From assembly GCA_030248135.1 (NCBI GenBank), contig JASANC010003102.1, forward strand, positions 49,509 to 113,508: a DNA stretch of 64,000 bases, in the 5' to 3' direction. Position 1 is the stretch's first letter. Each line of letters starts with the position of its first letter. This document shows positions 24,369 through 36,600 of the stretch, in pieces. Position numbers and translations under genes: made by a program. The notes under the pieces are model-generated. The model saw only the letters and a list, made by a program, of their open reading frames with translations, was not told where the DNA came from and searched no databases. Source of the stretch: Theristus sp. LFF4_11 (lineage: Eukaryota; Nematoda; Chromadorea; Monhysterida; Xyalidae).

Positions 24369-25094
24369 CCGATATAGATAGCTGGAGCAAACTTTCCAGA
24401 TAGATAGATAGCTGGAAAATTTTGGGGGGGGGGGCCATGTGACTTTGGGGGGGGGGCGGTCAAAATTTTGAAATTTGATAGATAGATAGCTAAAAATGCT
24501 AAAAGGCTATAAAACAGCAAAATAATGCTAAAAATACACAAAAAATCAAGTATAAACGCGTATTTTACCTAATATTAGCAAAATTTTCAAGAATTACGAG
24601 CAAAAATGGTCAATTTTGGTCAAAAATTGACTTATTTTATGTCTTCGAAGACAAAAATTTTCAGATAGATAGCTGGCTAAAAAATTTTTTTAGATAGATA
24701 ACAGCTGAGCCGAAAAAACTTGTTTGATAGAGATAGATTCGAAAATTTTTTGGGGGGGCCGGCCCCCCAGGCCCCCCCCCCTATAACAACTATGGGGCGA
24801 TATAGCTGGAGCAAATTTTCCAGATAGATAGCTGGAAAATTTTGGGGGGGGGATGTGATGTGACTTTGGGGGGGGGCGGTCAAAATTTTGAAATTTGATA
24901 GATAGATAGCTAAAACGCTAAAAAGCTATAAAAACAGCAAAATAATGCTAAAAATACACTAAAAATCAAGTATAAACGCGTATTTTACCTAACATTAGCA
25001 GAATTTTCAAGAATTACGACCAAAAAATGGTCAATTTTGGTCAAAAATTGACTCATTTTATGTCTTCGAAGACAAAAAAATTCAGATAGATAGC
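24369..25094. repeat. Direct duplication of a ~300-bp GATA/poly-G-rich unit
   Basis: The unit at 24369-24687 is repeated at 24798-25094 with few changes. It contains GATAGATAGCTGG, a long G run, CAAGTATAAACGCGTATTTTACC and TTTATGTCTTCGAAGACAAA. About 110 bp separate the copies. Origin unknown. Confidence 0.8.
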
Positions 25095-25969
25095 TTAGGG
25101 TTGTTAAAAAAACAAAAATCGTGCTTTTTGTTTTGTTTTTTTTAAATTTTTTTAATTTTAAAAATCAAAGTTGTGCTAAATCAACCAGGGAGTTCGAAGA
25201 ACCATATTTGATGTGCAATCGCTGAAACGGGCGGGCAAAACGATTTCTGAAACGATATTTCAATTCAGTTAAGTCATTTCAACGCAAAAAATTGACCCTA
25301 GAAGTCATCCAAATCGAAAAACATGGAGGACGTCGGTCCAAATGACCAAATAATGACGTTTACCTAAGCACACAAAGAAGTTGGGAAGAAAATTTGGTTT
25401 GAACTTTTAAAAAATTGTGCCATAAATCGAATTTTCAGAGCAAAGTAGAAGAAAAATTTTTTAAAATTTTTTTAAGTTTGAAAAAAAATCCAAATTAAAA
25501 AAATCGAAAAAAATAAAAAAAATTTTTCAAAGCCCCTAACTAGGGATGGAGCCGGTTCCGGTCCGGATTCCGGCGCAAATTTGCCGGCAAAATGGATCCG
25601 GCCGGATCAGGCCGGAATAGCCGAGACCCGAGATTTAACCAGTTTATTCCTGCGTTTCAGAGTTGTTCAATGGTTTGACAAACTTGTTTTGGTGCTTTGT
25701 TGGTTTCGTTGTTGTGCATTTGGCATGTGATCAGTGAGCGCTGCTTTAGTTTAGTGTCTGTTCAATGGTAAACGGTTCACTATTTTTGTCTTAAGTAGTA
25801 AACTTATATGCAGCATCGTCCACTTTGAAAAACGTGGCTGCCAGCAATGGGCACGTCTTTTGGCCGACGTTGTTGATGAACAAAGCAGGTTTTTTTGAAA
25901 TCTTCGTTTGTCATATTCAGTTCGCTGGCAAACAGTGGCTTTTTTTGTGAGCAGTACCGAAGACAAGGG

Positions 25970-27105
25970 GGTGGATGTACCCCCAGAACACCAGCGATGT
26001 CACCGTGGGTGTGCGGGGTGCCGTGTTGCCCGCCGTGTGCGCACTGAAGCAGCGCATCGAACAAGTCGATGCGAGTGGCATTGGTACGACGAAAGAAACG
26101 CTGCTGAACAGCATCGACACACGCTTCCGTGCGCTTTTCCGCGAATCCTACATCTAGCCACGTACGTTGATCCGCGATTCAAAAATACAGCAGTCGTATT
26201 CAAAATGCGGGCGCGATTCGTTGTGAACTACTTCACATTGCAAAGAAAATCTTGAAACGACCGGAGGCGCCCACAAACTGCGACGGTACATCCGAGATCG
26301 CGAACAACGACGATGACGAAAGTGAACGCGAGCCCGAACCAAAAAAGAAATCGACTGGCATGTTGTTGTTGTTGTTTGTTGCCCCCTTTTTATCCTTACC
26401 CAACGCCCTTGGGGAAAGGCAGTGTCGCAATTTTTTATTGTCCACCACATGGGCTGCGACGTTGGAAGCAGTTTCTCTGCTATAGAAGTGGGCGTTGGGC
26501 AAGCTGCGCTGGTATGCATGGGCGCGATGTCATTGAGTTCCTCGCCACCGGAACAGCAATCTTGTGAATCAAGAAAGCCGACGTTTATGCTGCCGAACCA
26601 TTAAGCCCCACGCAACCCGGGGCAGCCGAGTGGTCACGAGCGGATTCGAACCCGGGCCTTCTGATTGGAAGTCCCAAGTGCTATCCACTCAGCCACTCAG
26701 CCGGCAAATCGACTGGCATCTACGGAGGCATCGAGTTTCACGCTGCGCGACCGTGCAACCCGTCAGGCAAATCCAGTCTCGAAGACGAATTGCGCGGCGA
26801 AATGAATATGTACTGGATGATTTAAGAGTCGGATGATTTTATCGACGAACCGGACAAAAGTGATCTTTTGGTGCTAGGTGCTAGACTTTTGGCGGCTGAA
26901 CTCGTCGAAACACCCCAAACTGTCGACAATCGCGCGCAGATACCTGGCACCGCCACCAACAAGCATGGCAAGCGAACGAATGTTCTCTGAAGCCAGGCAG
27001 GTGTTTGTGTACAGCCGATCTCGTCTTTCAACTCAGAACGCCGAAAAGGTCATGTTTTTGAATGGAGTGTTGCTGCCAGCACTCGATTATGCCTATGCGA
27101 TGTGA
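25970..27105 (+). pseudogene. Remnant hAT transposase, C-terminal part, interrupted
   Basis: Fragments in different frames read VLPAVCALKQRIEQVDASGI (about 26020), then IDTRFRALF. From about 26880 comes the hAT dimerisation region (LSTIARRYLAPPPTSMASER, then MFSEARQVFVYSRSRLSTQ). The BED finger and most of the RNase-H-like catalytic domain are absent. A 344-bp SINE, stops and frame changes interrupt it, so it cannot encode transposase. Confidence 0.85.
26362..26705 (-). mobile_element. tRNA-derived SINE, family II, inside the hAT copy
   Basis: On the minus strand the head reads like a tRNA (A box TGGCTGAGTGGATAGCACTTGG, loop ACTTCCAATC, B box GGTTCGAATCC) and the element ends in (AAC)n. It is flanked by a perfect 14-bp duplication, AAATCGACTGGCAT, at 26348-26361 and 26706-26719. 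The uninterrupted site is present in hAT copy 2 near 32229. The tRNA-like part resembles a glycine (TCC) tRNA, which is only a suggestion. Confidence 0.9.
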
Positions 27106-27648
27106 ATTTTGTCAGTTGTTGTTGTTGTAATTTTTGGTTGGTTCACGTGCTCTGTCTTGCTGACTCTGTGTCTGTGTCTGTGCTGTTTTCTGCTGAAAAT
27201 GTGATGAAGGAGCGACGAAATGAGCGTGGATGTTTTTTAGACATAAAAAGGCCATTCCGGTCCGGATTCCGGCAATTTTTACCGGATCCGGCCCGACCGG
27301 AACGGGCTTGAGCCGGATCCGGTCCGGATTCCGGTAAATTTGCCGGATCCATCCCTACCCCTAACCCTACCCAGCCCCCCCCCCCTAGAACAACTATGAT
27401 GATGATAGAATGCGGCTCTTTCGGTTATGAAAGCTAAAAATCGCAACATAACATATTTTGTTCAAAAGCCGATTTTGATCGTAAATTCAATAAAAATTTG
27501 GTGAATTGAATTTTCTTCGCTGAGAATGAAAAGCATTTTTTTTTCATAAAATCCATAAAATTCAACAACGTGCATTTTTGCTTGTTTTTGTTTGTTTCAG
27601 AGCGCGCACATGTTTTTTTTGACAGTAAGATTTTTTTAAACCGAACAG

Positions 27649-30600
27649 ATGGGCAGGCACACAGATACCAACTCAATACAGCAGCCGGGAAAGGCGCCAC
27701 CAAAGGTTCGTTACATTTTTTATGTTTCTTTAAAGTTCATCGGTTTTTTTGCTGTATATGTGGTTCATACCAGCTTGTTCACATGCGTCTGGCTCTGCCG
27801 GCATTTAATGTTCCTGAAATCGCTTGTGTGGCATGTTCTCAAAGAACTTATTCCCGATCCAGACGTGCTTTCGGAACATTTGGAAAGGATCAAACACCTG
27901 ATTGTTAAGGGTTGCCGTGCGACACACAGTTTCTTCTTTGAATTTCAGATGACCTTTGGTGATTGACTCATTTCAAATGACATGAAAGCGGATTTCTGAA
28001 ACGACATTTCTCAAAGCGGTTTCATTGCTTGTTTACTCTCCGTTTTCAGGCGACGCACGAGCAGTTGCGGTTTGCACGAATAATACAGGAGGGTCGGCCA
28101 GACGATGAGCTACTTTCAGAGAAAGTCAGAAAGGTGCGATCACGATCGTCCGGTGGCTTGTTTCTATTTTTGGCGCACGTTTCTATTTCGCCCATACGGT
28201 GTTTTAACCGTATTGCAAAGTCCCATGTGGGGAATTAACTATATCGGTAATCACCACCGGGCAATGCTTTCTTCAGCTGTTCACTTTTGCAGTCAGTCAG
28301 TCAGTTTTATTCTGCAGTGCACGGCATGATACCAGAGGCAGAGAAGTGTAAGACACCATGAGTAGGCAAGCCAAACATTGCAGCCTGACGCTGACTACAC
28401 TGAGAGATTGCAATTTTTCTCGTTTGCAAGCTTTCAATCGAGTGTCACCAGCACACGAACATCAGTTTGCTGCTTCACAGGTCATGGAAACGACACGATG
28501 CGTGGAGGCGATGGCGCAGGTGGCCTTGCACGACTGTGATAACGACGTTGATCTGGCCGTTGGCACTATCATGGATCGACCAGAATCGGTAGATTAGATT
28601 GATTGGGTGTTTCGGATCGGATTAAATGTCTGTGTTTAGTACGTCAAACAATGATTAGAAAAAGGGGTTTCGATCTGAGATTTCTTCTGCAGACCTTAAA
28701 AGCGCATCTGATCTTCAGTCCATGTCAATTTTTCTTGTTCGAAAGTTTTACCATACTTTTTTCATTATCATAGCTAAACGAGCAGTGGATCGAGCAGACG
28801 AAAAAGGGCAAACGGGCGAAAACGAAACAAACGTCGAATAAAGCGCACGACGACTACAATCACCACAATCACCACCATTCTTCAAGCCAAAGGGCGCATC
28901 AGCACCATTTGGAGGTTGTGCGAAATGTGAATCAGTTTTTTTAAGATTTAGCAAATATCTCGGCTTGCAAAATTCTGTGTTTTTGTTATGCATGACGAGA
29001 AGATATCACACGATTGTGTTAAATCAAATCAAATCACCCTGTCCCTATCTGTGGTCTCCAGTTCCATTTCCTTGTTTTTAAACCAACCCGTTCAATCCTC
29101 GCCAGTGTCGACAGCGTTTAGTTTGCGTGCAACAACGTTCGTTATAAGTTAGAAACTTGTGCGACGTCGCGAGTGAAACGTGGCAAACAGTGGCGCTGCA
29201 TCTCTGCGGTGCTTATCCATCCACCCACAACCGACAGTTGTGTGGTTGACATGACAAATGGCTGTCAATGAATTATTTTCGTTGCACCGGTGCAGAGCAA
29301 CGTGTTTCATTCAAGGTTGCCCATCATGATCGCTCCATCCGTTGCAGGGTTCAATATCAAACGAGCACACGGGTGTCAGTAATCACGCCGATTACACGCC
29401 TTCGTCCGAGCATCAACTTTCAGAAAGACATGCAGCCGGCGGCGGGCTCGGCGCGCGAGGCGGTGGCGGCACGCGCAGAGGTCAGTTTTTTTGGGGTGCG
29501 GAGTTTCGAAGTTTCTCTTGCAGAACACTGCTTTCGAATAGAATAGAGTTATTTTCGGAGAAACTTTCGCAACGAAAATCGGAGCGTAATTCAGGTTTAT
29601 ATCTGCGAGCGACTGCGGGTTGCTCTGGTTTGGGGGTTTTCAGATGGATCGTGCTCTTTGCAGACAGTTTTTTTTTTTTTAGGAAAAAGGCGTTTCACAG
29701 AGCTTTTTCCTCAAAAGCTAAACACGTTTTGCAGCGGTTTGGGATTCGCTGGTCATCTCAGCGTTCGTTGCAATTCCAGGTGGCTACTCATCGAGCGGTG
29801 CGACGGGTCGCGGGCCGTCGAGTGACGGGCCAAATCAGCCGCCCCGTTTTCGAGCGCGCGGCAGCAATCGGCGGTCACCCGGTGAACGGCCTCGTTGGTC
29901 TCGCTGAGTTTTTTTTTAATTTGATTCACAATAATTCGAAAAAAAATGACATTGACTTTTTGTCGGTCGTGCTTTCTTCGCCACTTGCTTGATACTGATT
30001 GACTGACATTTCTGTGAGTCCTAGTCTGAAGACAAGTACAGTGAGTTGTGCAGTCATAAGTACACACCGGACTCTAACCGTCGTGTTGCTCTAATATCAC
30101 TCACATTTATTTACATAAGGCGTTTGTCCGGGTTTTATACCAATGCTACCAGTGTCAGAAGCAAAGCAATGTCCTGGAAAAAAATGGAAGACGTGTTCGT
30201 CCATGAAGACAATCGAAAAGAAAAGAAAATGCACTGCTGCAGCTTTCGACCGCCGAAGACGAGCAATACAAAAATTGTTTGCTCGCGTTTTTCTTTTCAT
30301 TTCTCCACTCACTGCCGGTTGCAGGCCGCGAGCAAACGGACGGCGGCGGTGGAATGGATGAGGCGTTGATGAATCGGGATGGTGCTGAGTATGGACGCGG
30401 CGGTGGAGCGGGCGGACGCGGTGCACGAACCGATAGAGGACGAGGCTTCAGGGGCAGGCGAGTGCCACTGGTTTACTCGGTCGCCATCTGGGCATGCAGT
30501 TTTATCAGTAGTCCAGCAGTGGTACACCACTGATCGCTTGAATACATTTTGGAAACAACATTTCATTTTTTTTCAAATGTCGTTGAAGAGTTCAAGAACA

Positions 30601-33600
30601 TCTTGACCGATAAAAACGGTTTTTCTTATGTCTAGTCCTTTTTTGTTTCAGGGGCGGTGGCGCTAGACGTGGTGGCACCGTTGAGCGAGGCGGATTCAGC
30701 AAGATCGGACATTGGGGTGACGATAAATGTATGGTCTAGTTTTTTCAAATGTGTCGGAGAGAAGTGACGTCATCGTGTCATGTACTACTCTAAAAGCGCT
30801 CTACGCTAACCGCACCGGAATGATTTGAAACCAACCCAACGGAAATTCTGTGGCCGGTGCATGACAAACGGGCGTTTAATGACGTCATTTTGTATGACAC
30901 GTTTCAGACAAACCAAAATACTCGAAATTTTGTTTTATTCAATTCAGTGATCACTTTTCTCTCTCGGTCTTCATTTTCGACAAAATTTGTCACCTGAATC
31001 AGTGGAGGTTTTCAGAATGCTTGTGCATAGTTTTTCAGAAGCAAGTGTTTTTCGCATTTCAGCGTGCGACAACGGCATGCCTAGTCAGCAGCGTTCAAAC
31101 ATGTGGGATAATTCAATGGCAGCGCACCTGACGGTTGGTTGTTGTTTCTTTTCGTGTTTTTGGTCGATACTTTGTTGTGGGTCCGAACAAAAATAGGGCT
31201 GCGCTGAAATGTGGCTTGAGATTATCCAGAGCCATCTGGTGCGCGCGTTCGTTGGAGTTCGATCAGGTTTAGAGCGCTTCTTCTTGTAAAATCCTGGGAC
31301 CAGTTTTGTAAAAGCTTAGGAGTAGGGATGGAGCCGGTTCCGGTCCGGATTCCGGATTCCGGCGCCTAAAATTGGATCCGGATCCGGTCCGGATTCCGGC
31401 GCAATTTTGCCGGATCCGGCCGGATCCGGCCTGAATGGCCGAGACCCGCGAATTAACCAGTTGATTCCTCCGTTTCGGAGCTGTTCAATGGTTTGACAAA
31501 TTTGTTTCGGTGCTTTGTTGGTTTTGTTGTTGTGCATTTGGCATGTGATCAGTGAGCGTTTCTTTAGTTTAGTGTTCTGTTCAATGGTAAATGGTTCACT
31601 GCTTTTGTCTTGAGTGGTAAATTTATGTGCAGCATCGTCCACTTTAAAAAACGTGGCTGCCAGCTTTTGGCCGACGTTGTTGATGAACAATAGCAGGTTT
31701 TTTTTTGAAATCAGCAATCTCCGTTGGTAATATTCAGTTAGCTGTCAAACAGTTGCTTTTTTATGAGTCCCAGAACACCAGCGATTTTAGCGACGTGCGT
31801 GGGTGTGCGAGGGTGCCGTGATCCCCTAAAACCCGATAGACCCCCCCCCCCCCCAACGACGAATCCACGAGACGACGAATCCATTTCAACGGTGTTGCCC
31901 GCCGTTTGCGCACTGAAGCAGCGCATCGAACAAGTCGATGCGAGTGGCATTGGTACGACGAAAGAAACGCTGCTGACCAGCATCGACACACGCTTCCGTG
32001 CGCTTTTCCAACAAATCCAACGAATCCAACATCATGGCCACGTACGTTGATCCGCGATTCAAGAATACTGCAGTCGTCTTCGAAAATAAAGGCGCGATTC
32101 GTTGTGACTACTTCACATTGCAAAGAAAATCTTGAAACGACCGGAGACGCCCACAAACTGCGACGATACATCCGAGATCGCAAACAACGACGATGACGAA
32201 AGTGAACGCGAGCCCGAGCCAAAAAAAGAAATCGACTGGCCTCTACGGAGGCATCGAGTTTCACGCTGCGCGACCGCGCAACCCGTTAGGCGAATGCAGT
32301 CTCGAAGACGAACTGCGCGGCGAAATGAATATGTACGAGTCGGATGATTTTATCGACGAACCGGACAAAAGTGATCTAATGCTAGACTTGTGGCGGCTGA
32401 ACTCGTCTAAATACCCCAAACTATCGACAATCGCGCGCAGATACCTGGCACCGCTACCAACAAGCGTGGCAAGCGAACGAATGTTCTCTGAAGCCAGGCA
32501 GGTGTTTGTGTACAGCCGATCTCGTCTGTCAACTCAGAACGCCGAAAAGGTCATGTTTCTGAATGGAATGTTGCCAGCACTTGATTATCCCTATGCGATG
32601 TGAATTTTGTCAATTGTTGTTGTTGTAATTTTTGGTTGGTTCACGTGCTGTGTCTTGCTGACTTTGTTTCTGTGTCTGTGCTGTTTTATGCTGAAAATGT
32701 GATGAAGAAGCGACGAAATGTGCGTCGATGTTTTTTAGACATAAAAGGCCATTCCGGTCCGGATTCCGGCAATTTTTGCCGGATCCGGCCCGGCCGGAAT
32801 GGGCTTTTGCCGGATCCGGCCCGGATTCCGGCAAAATTGCCGGATCCATCCCTACTTAGGAGTCCAATAGTGCTACACCACTACTGATCCGCTGAATGAA
32901 ATCATCATCATAAATTTTCCAACTTCACGCTGAAGAGCAGGCATTGGCGAATCAGTTTACATGAAAAATAAAACTACCACGTTTCATTATTTCATTCATT
33001 GGTTCAGTGGTGTAGCAGTAGCACTATTGGACTGGTAAGTTGTTTGGAACTGGGATCTGGTCTAAAAACCATGCACTCCGATATAACACTGTGATGTTTT
33101 TAACGTGACGTGAAATTGCATGTGCCTGCGTGTCTGCGTGTGCAACATTACAGTGTTGCAACCGAGGTACTGTCTTCCGACAACGATTTCATAACTAACG
33201 GATATTCATTCCAGCGCGCGAAATTGTGCTCAGCAAGAGAAAAAGTGCAATAACTGTTCAGTGTCTGTGGGCGGTCATTTGAATCTGTGCATGGAATAAT
33301 TTTGCCGATTAGCTCATGAAAGTGTTCGTTCGAACTGAGCAATCACCAGTTCTATAAAATTCTGTAAATTCTTTCTGTAATTTGTAAATTAGAAAGTAAA
33401 TTTTGTGAAAAACGCCAGTCCAGTGCTCCAGTCAGTCCGTTACAAAGATGTTTGCCGTTTCCTTTCCCACGTCACTGTGATCTTTATTGTTTGTTCGTAA
33501 TTCTGTCTGGTTTGCTGAAAAAAAAACAACACACTTAAACTGAGAATGAGACACAAGAACGCCTTCACAATAGCCTAAGTGCTATTTTCAGTTTCGCCTT

Positions 33601-36600
33601 ACAAAAATCAAACGGCACGTGGCTCCTTACCTTGCCGTGTCGGTCTTTCAGTGCACATATGTGTGGTGATGAAAAAAAAATTATCATCGATTCTGCACCG
33701 CAGCAGCACACACGAGCATATTCCACTGCATAATATTGCTCAGCGCGCATATTGGTCCGTAAAACAAGACTGCGTCAGCAGCAAGCAAAACGCTGTCGCA
33801 TGTGTGTGTGTATATGTGTCTTTTTTTGCACTGCCTTGTGCTAGCTGCAACCAGACGGGGGTGTGTTGGGGTCTGGCACACATCGTCTCTCTCCTCCTCT
33901 CTGTTTCCGTAAAACTACAAAGCTAAACCGGAGCTGGAGCTGATCCCTGATCCCAATGTTTCACCCCTTCAACAAAGCTGTCAATCAAGGCACTTTCACT
34001 TTGTTAAAAAGGCTTCACTTAGGTGTTGGGGTCTGGCACACATCGTCTCTCTCCTCCTCTCTGTTTCCACCGTTCTATTCTGCCCTAAAACATTATGTTA
34101 TTATTCTTGCGCTCACGTGTTGTTTACTCGATGTGTGATGCTGGCTGGCGCTGTATTGACTGTTGTTGAAGCAGTGCGCTCACCACACGCGCGCACACGT
34201 TTTTGTCTTTCGGTCTCTCATTCTGCTGTTCAGACATGTTACATCTCTGTGCGCTTGTGTGTGTATGTGTATAGATGTGTGCATTTTTGCTAGGCCTTGA
34301 TAAGGCGTGACAGGGACTGGGAGAACGCATGGTTTTTTTGATGAAATATTCGGTAAAATTTCAATTTTTCTTTGAATGTGTCTGGGTGTTATTCACGTGA
34401 TGAACGTTTGTGGTGTGATTCAAGCACGTTCATTATTATTATTGCAGAGCTGCAATAAAACAACAAGAAGTGAATCACGCTGTTTTGAAATGGCGTTTCG
34501 AAATACTTGGCAGACGCGTTTAGATAAGGGAGAGTGAAAATGAAAGTTTGACACGTTCAATGAAATTATCGGGGATTGTTGAAGGGAAAATGGTTGGCTT
34601 GGTTGATCAAAAATAACTGAATTTACCGGGACAAATGTACAAAAAGAGAACTTCAACATTTTTTTCTGAAAATTCAAGTTTCCTGTTGCGTTTTTTGCAT
34701 GAAAGGTTTTTTTTCAGCAATCAACCAGGCTTGGCTCACAAGGCCATTTATTTCGTTGTGTTACCATTATTCATGAAGCAGTCTTTAGTGACGCATAGCT
34801 ACGTTTTAACATAGCTACACCGTACACGTCACTAAATGCTGTTCCATGACTGCCCGTTTAACAACAAAAGTTCTGACAACGAAAAAACACGCCAAAAAAC
34901 AACCGCATTGTGCTTTTCGCAGTCCGGTCAGCGGTCGTCGCAAAACGGGCAGCCATCGGGCGCGACCGCCACCAGCGGTGCCAGTGCCGCTGCGGGCGCT
35001 GCCGGCGGTGCGCTCTCCCCCGACGGTCAACAGAGCGGCGCCACCTGGGCGGCCGCGAACAACAGCGCCGACAATGCGGCCACAAATAACTCGGTCGACG
35101 AGTGGGCGAACGCCGCGGCCGAGGAAGAATGGGCGAATGTGGGTTCGGTTTTTGGAAAGTCTTTTTCGTTTGTGAAAATCCCATTTAGTTGAGTTGAGCA
35201 GCGTTGGACGTGGACTCATCACATCGCAGCTGTACTCAACTCAGCAGGCTTAATAATGAGTGCTTTCCGGTGATGAAAACTCATTCGAAATCGATCACGA
35301 AAGAGAACTTCTCGCAAAAAATTTAAAACCAGCGACGTTTCTCCAGAAGAGTCTCGTGTTCACGGCGCGATCGCAGCAGGCCGCGCAGGCAACGCCCGGC
35401 GCTGACGGCGTCCCGCTGGTCGGTGTCACCAAGTCGCCGACGCCGACGTTTGCGGCCGCCGCCAATAAATCGCCGAAAGCGTCCAACAATGAGGTGCTCG
35501 ACTCGACCACGGGCTCGTCGAACGCCAGCACTGCAGGCGGTGCCAAGTCGTTCTACTCGACGACCGCGCCGACCAGAGCGGGCGGACAGGAGAAGTGGGT
35601 TTTGGGAGCCGCGCGAACCCGTGTCCTCTGGGGTACCTCGGTGCCGGGCTCGCGGGCTAAATTCTTCAGCACCGTGTTGTTGCGGGGCCCCGGCCCGGCG
35701 CCGGACTGAAATCACTAGCTATTATAGCACAATAATCGTAGTTTTGCGGGCTGCCAAAATATGTCAGTGGGCAGCAATCAGCTGACATTGGCTGATTTTG
35801 AATAAATACAGGTGTTACTGATTGGTGGCAGCCAGTCAGCCAGCCACAAACTGCGTATGCTTTATAGTTTGATTCTATTTTTCCTTTCCATTTTTGCAGC
35901 ATTGACGTGCAATCATTGTTGTCGGGTGAGTCTGCGAAACAACTCGGAGCGAATGTGGTGACGTCGCAACCGACCGTTTCTGCGATCACGCAGCAGCTCA
36001 AGAATGACCTTGGAGTGCTTTTCAATGTTTTTATTTGTTCTTTTTTGTTTGAAGATTTTTATTTTGTCTTTTTTCATGTTTGAAAATCGGATTTCCGCAT
36101 TTTTGGACAGAGTTTTTTTATTTTTATGTTTTTTGCAGATCGGTCAAACGGCTACCGCTCGCAGCGGTACGACAGCAACAAGCTCCATGGGTAAGTTTAT
36201 TATTCACCAAAAAAAACTGTTTACTTTTAGATATTTTGTCCACAAGCACTTGAGTGACAATTAGAGCAAAACTGAACTGCTTGATTTGTAATGCCCCCTT
36301 TTTTAGCAACTATTGACAAAACCTTATGCAAATTCTCAATTGTCCTGCGAATTATTGGACAGACATGCTGTACTAATGTTTGCAGACGTATATTCAATCG
36401 ACACTGGAGGAGCGTGGACTTTAAAACCATGTGATTTTGAAATCCGCGTTTCGGTTCCGCCTTAACACGCGTCTGAAACGCATTAGCTTTGTACGAATCA
36501 GAATAGGAAAAAAACATAAAATAACAAAAACGCAAATCTACGTTCGAGACGTCACAATCTTTGAGCATTCAAGAAGCCAGAGTTTAGTGACGCGTCGCTA

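Larger units (their letters stand above)
20582..25540. other. Repeat-rich intergenic region between divergent EDC4 and UBAP2L genes
   Basis: I see no supportable gene in this 5 kb. It should contain the missing EDC4 5' exon(s) and promoter, and upstream sequence of the UBAP2L gene. It is made of degenerate telomere-like repeats, dispersed repeat copies, GATA-rich sequence and long G runs, listed separately. GC content and codon structure do not resemble the flanking exons. Confidence 0.6.
25541..27357 (+). mobile_element. Internally deleted hAT transposon, copy 1, with 8-bp target duplication
   Basis: The ends are TAGGGATGGAGCCGG and, inverted, CCGGATCCATCCCTA. It is flanked by the direct repeat CCCCTAAC at 25533-25540 and 27358-27365, the 8-bp duplication typical of hAT. 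Subterminal sequence is rich in CCGGATCCGG/CCGGATTCCGG motifs. It retains only the C-terminal part of a transposase and carries a SINE insertion. Without the SINE and its duplication it is about 1459 bp, close to copy 2 at 31323 (1532 bp). Confidence 0.92.

Noticed and set aside
26620..26705. Functional tRNA gene
   Set aside because: The tRNA-like sequence is the head of a SINE with a target duplication; the acceptor stem does not close convincingly.
26880..27105. Domesticated hAT-derived gene
   Set aside because: Only the dimerisation end remains, with SINE and frameshift interruptions, and the sister copy is decayed in the same way.
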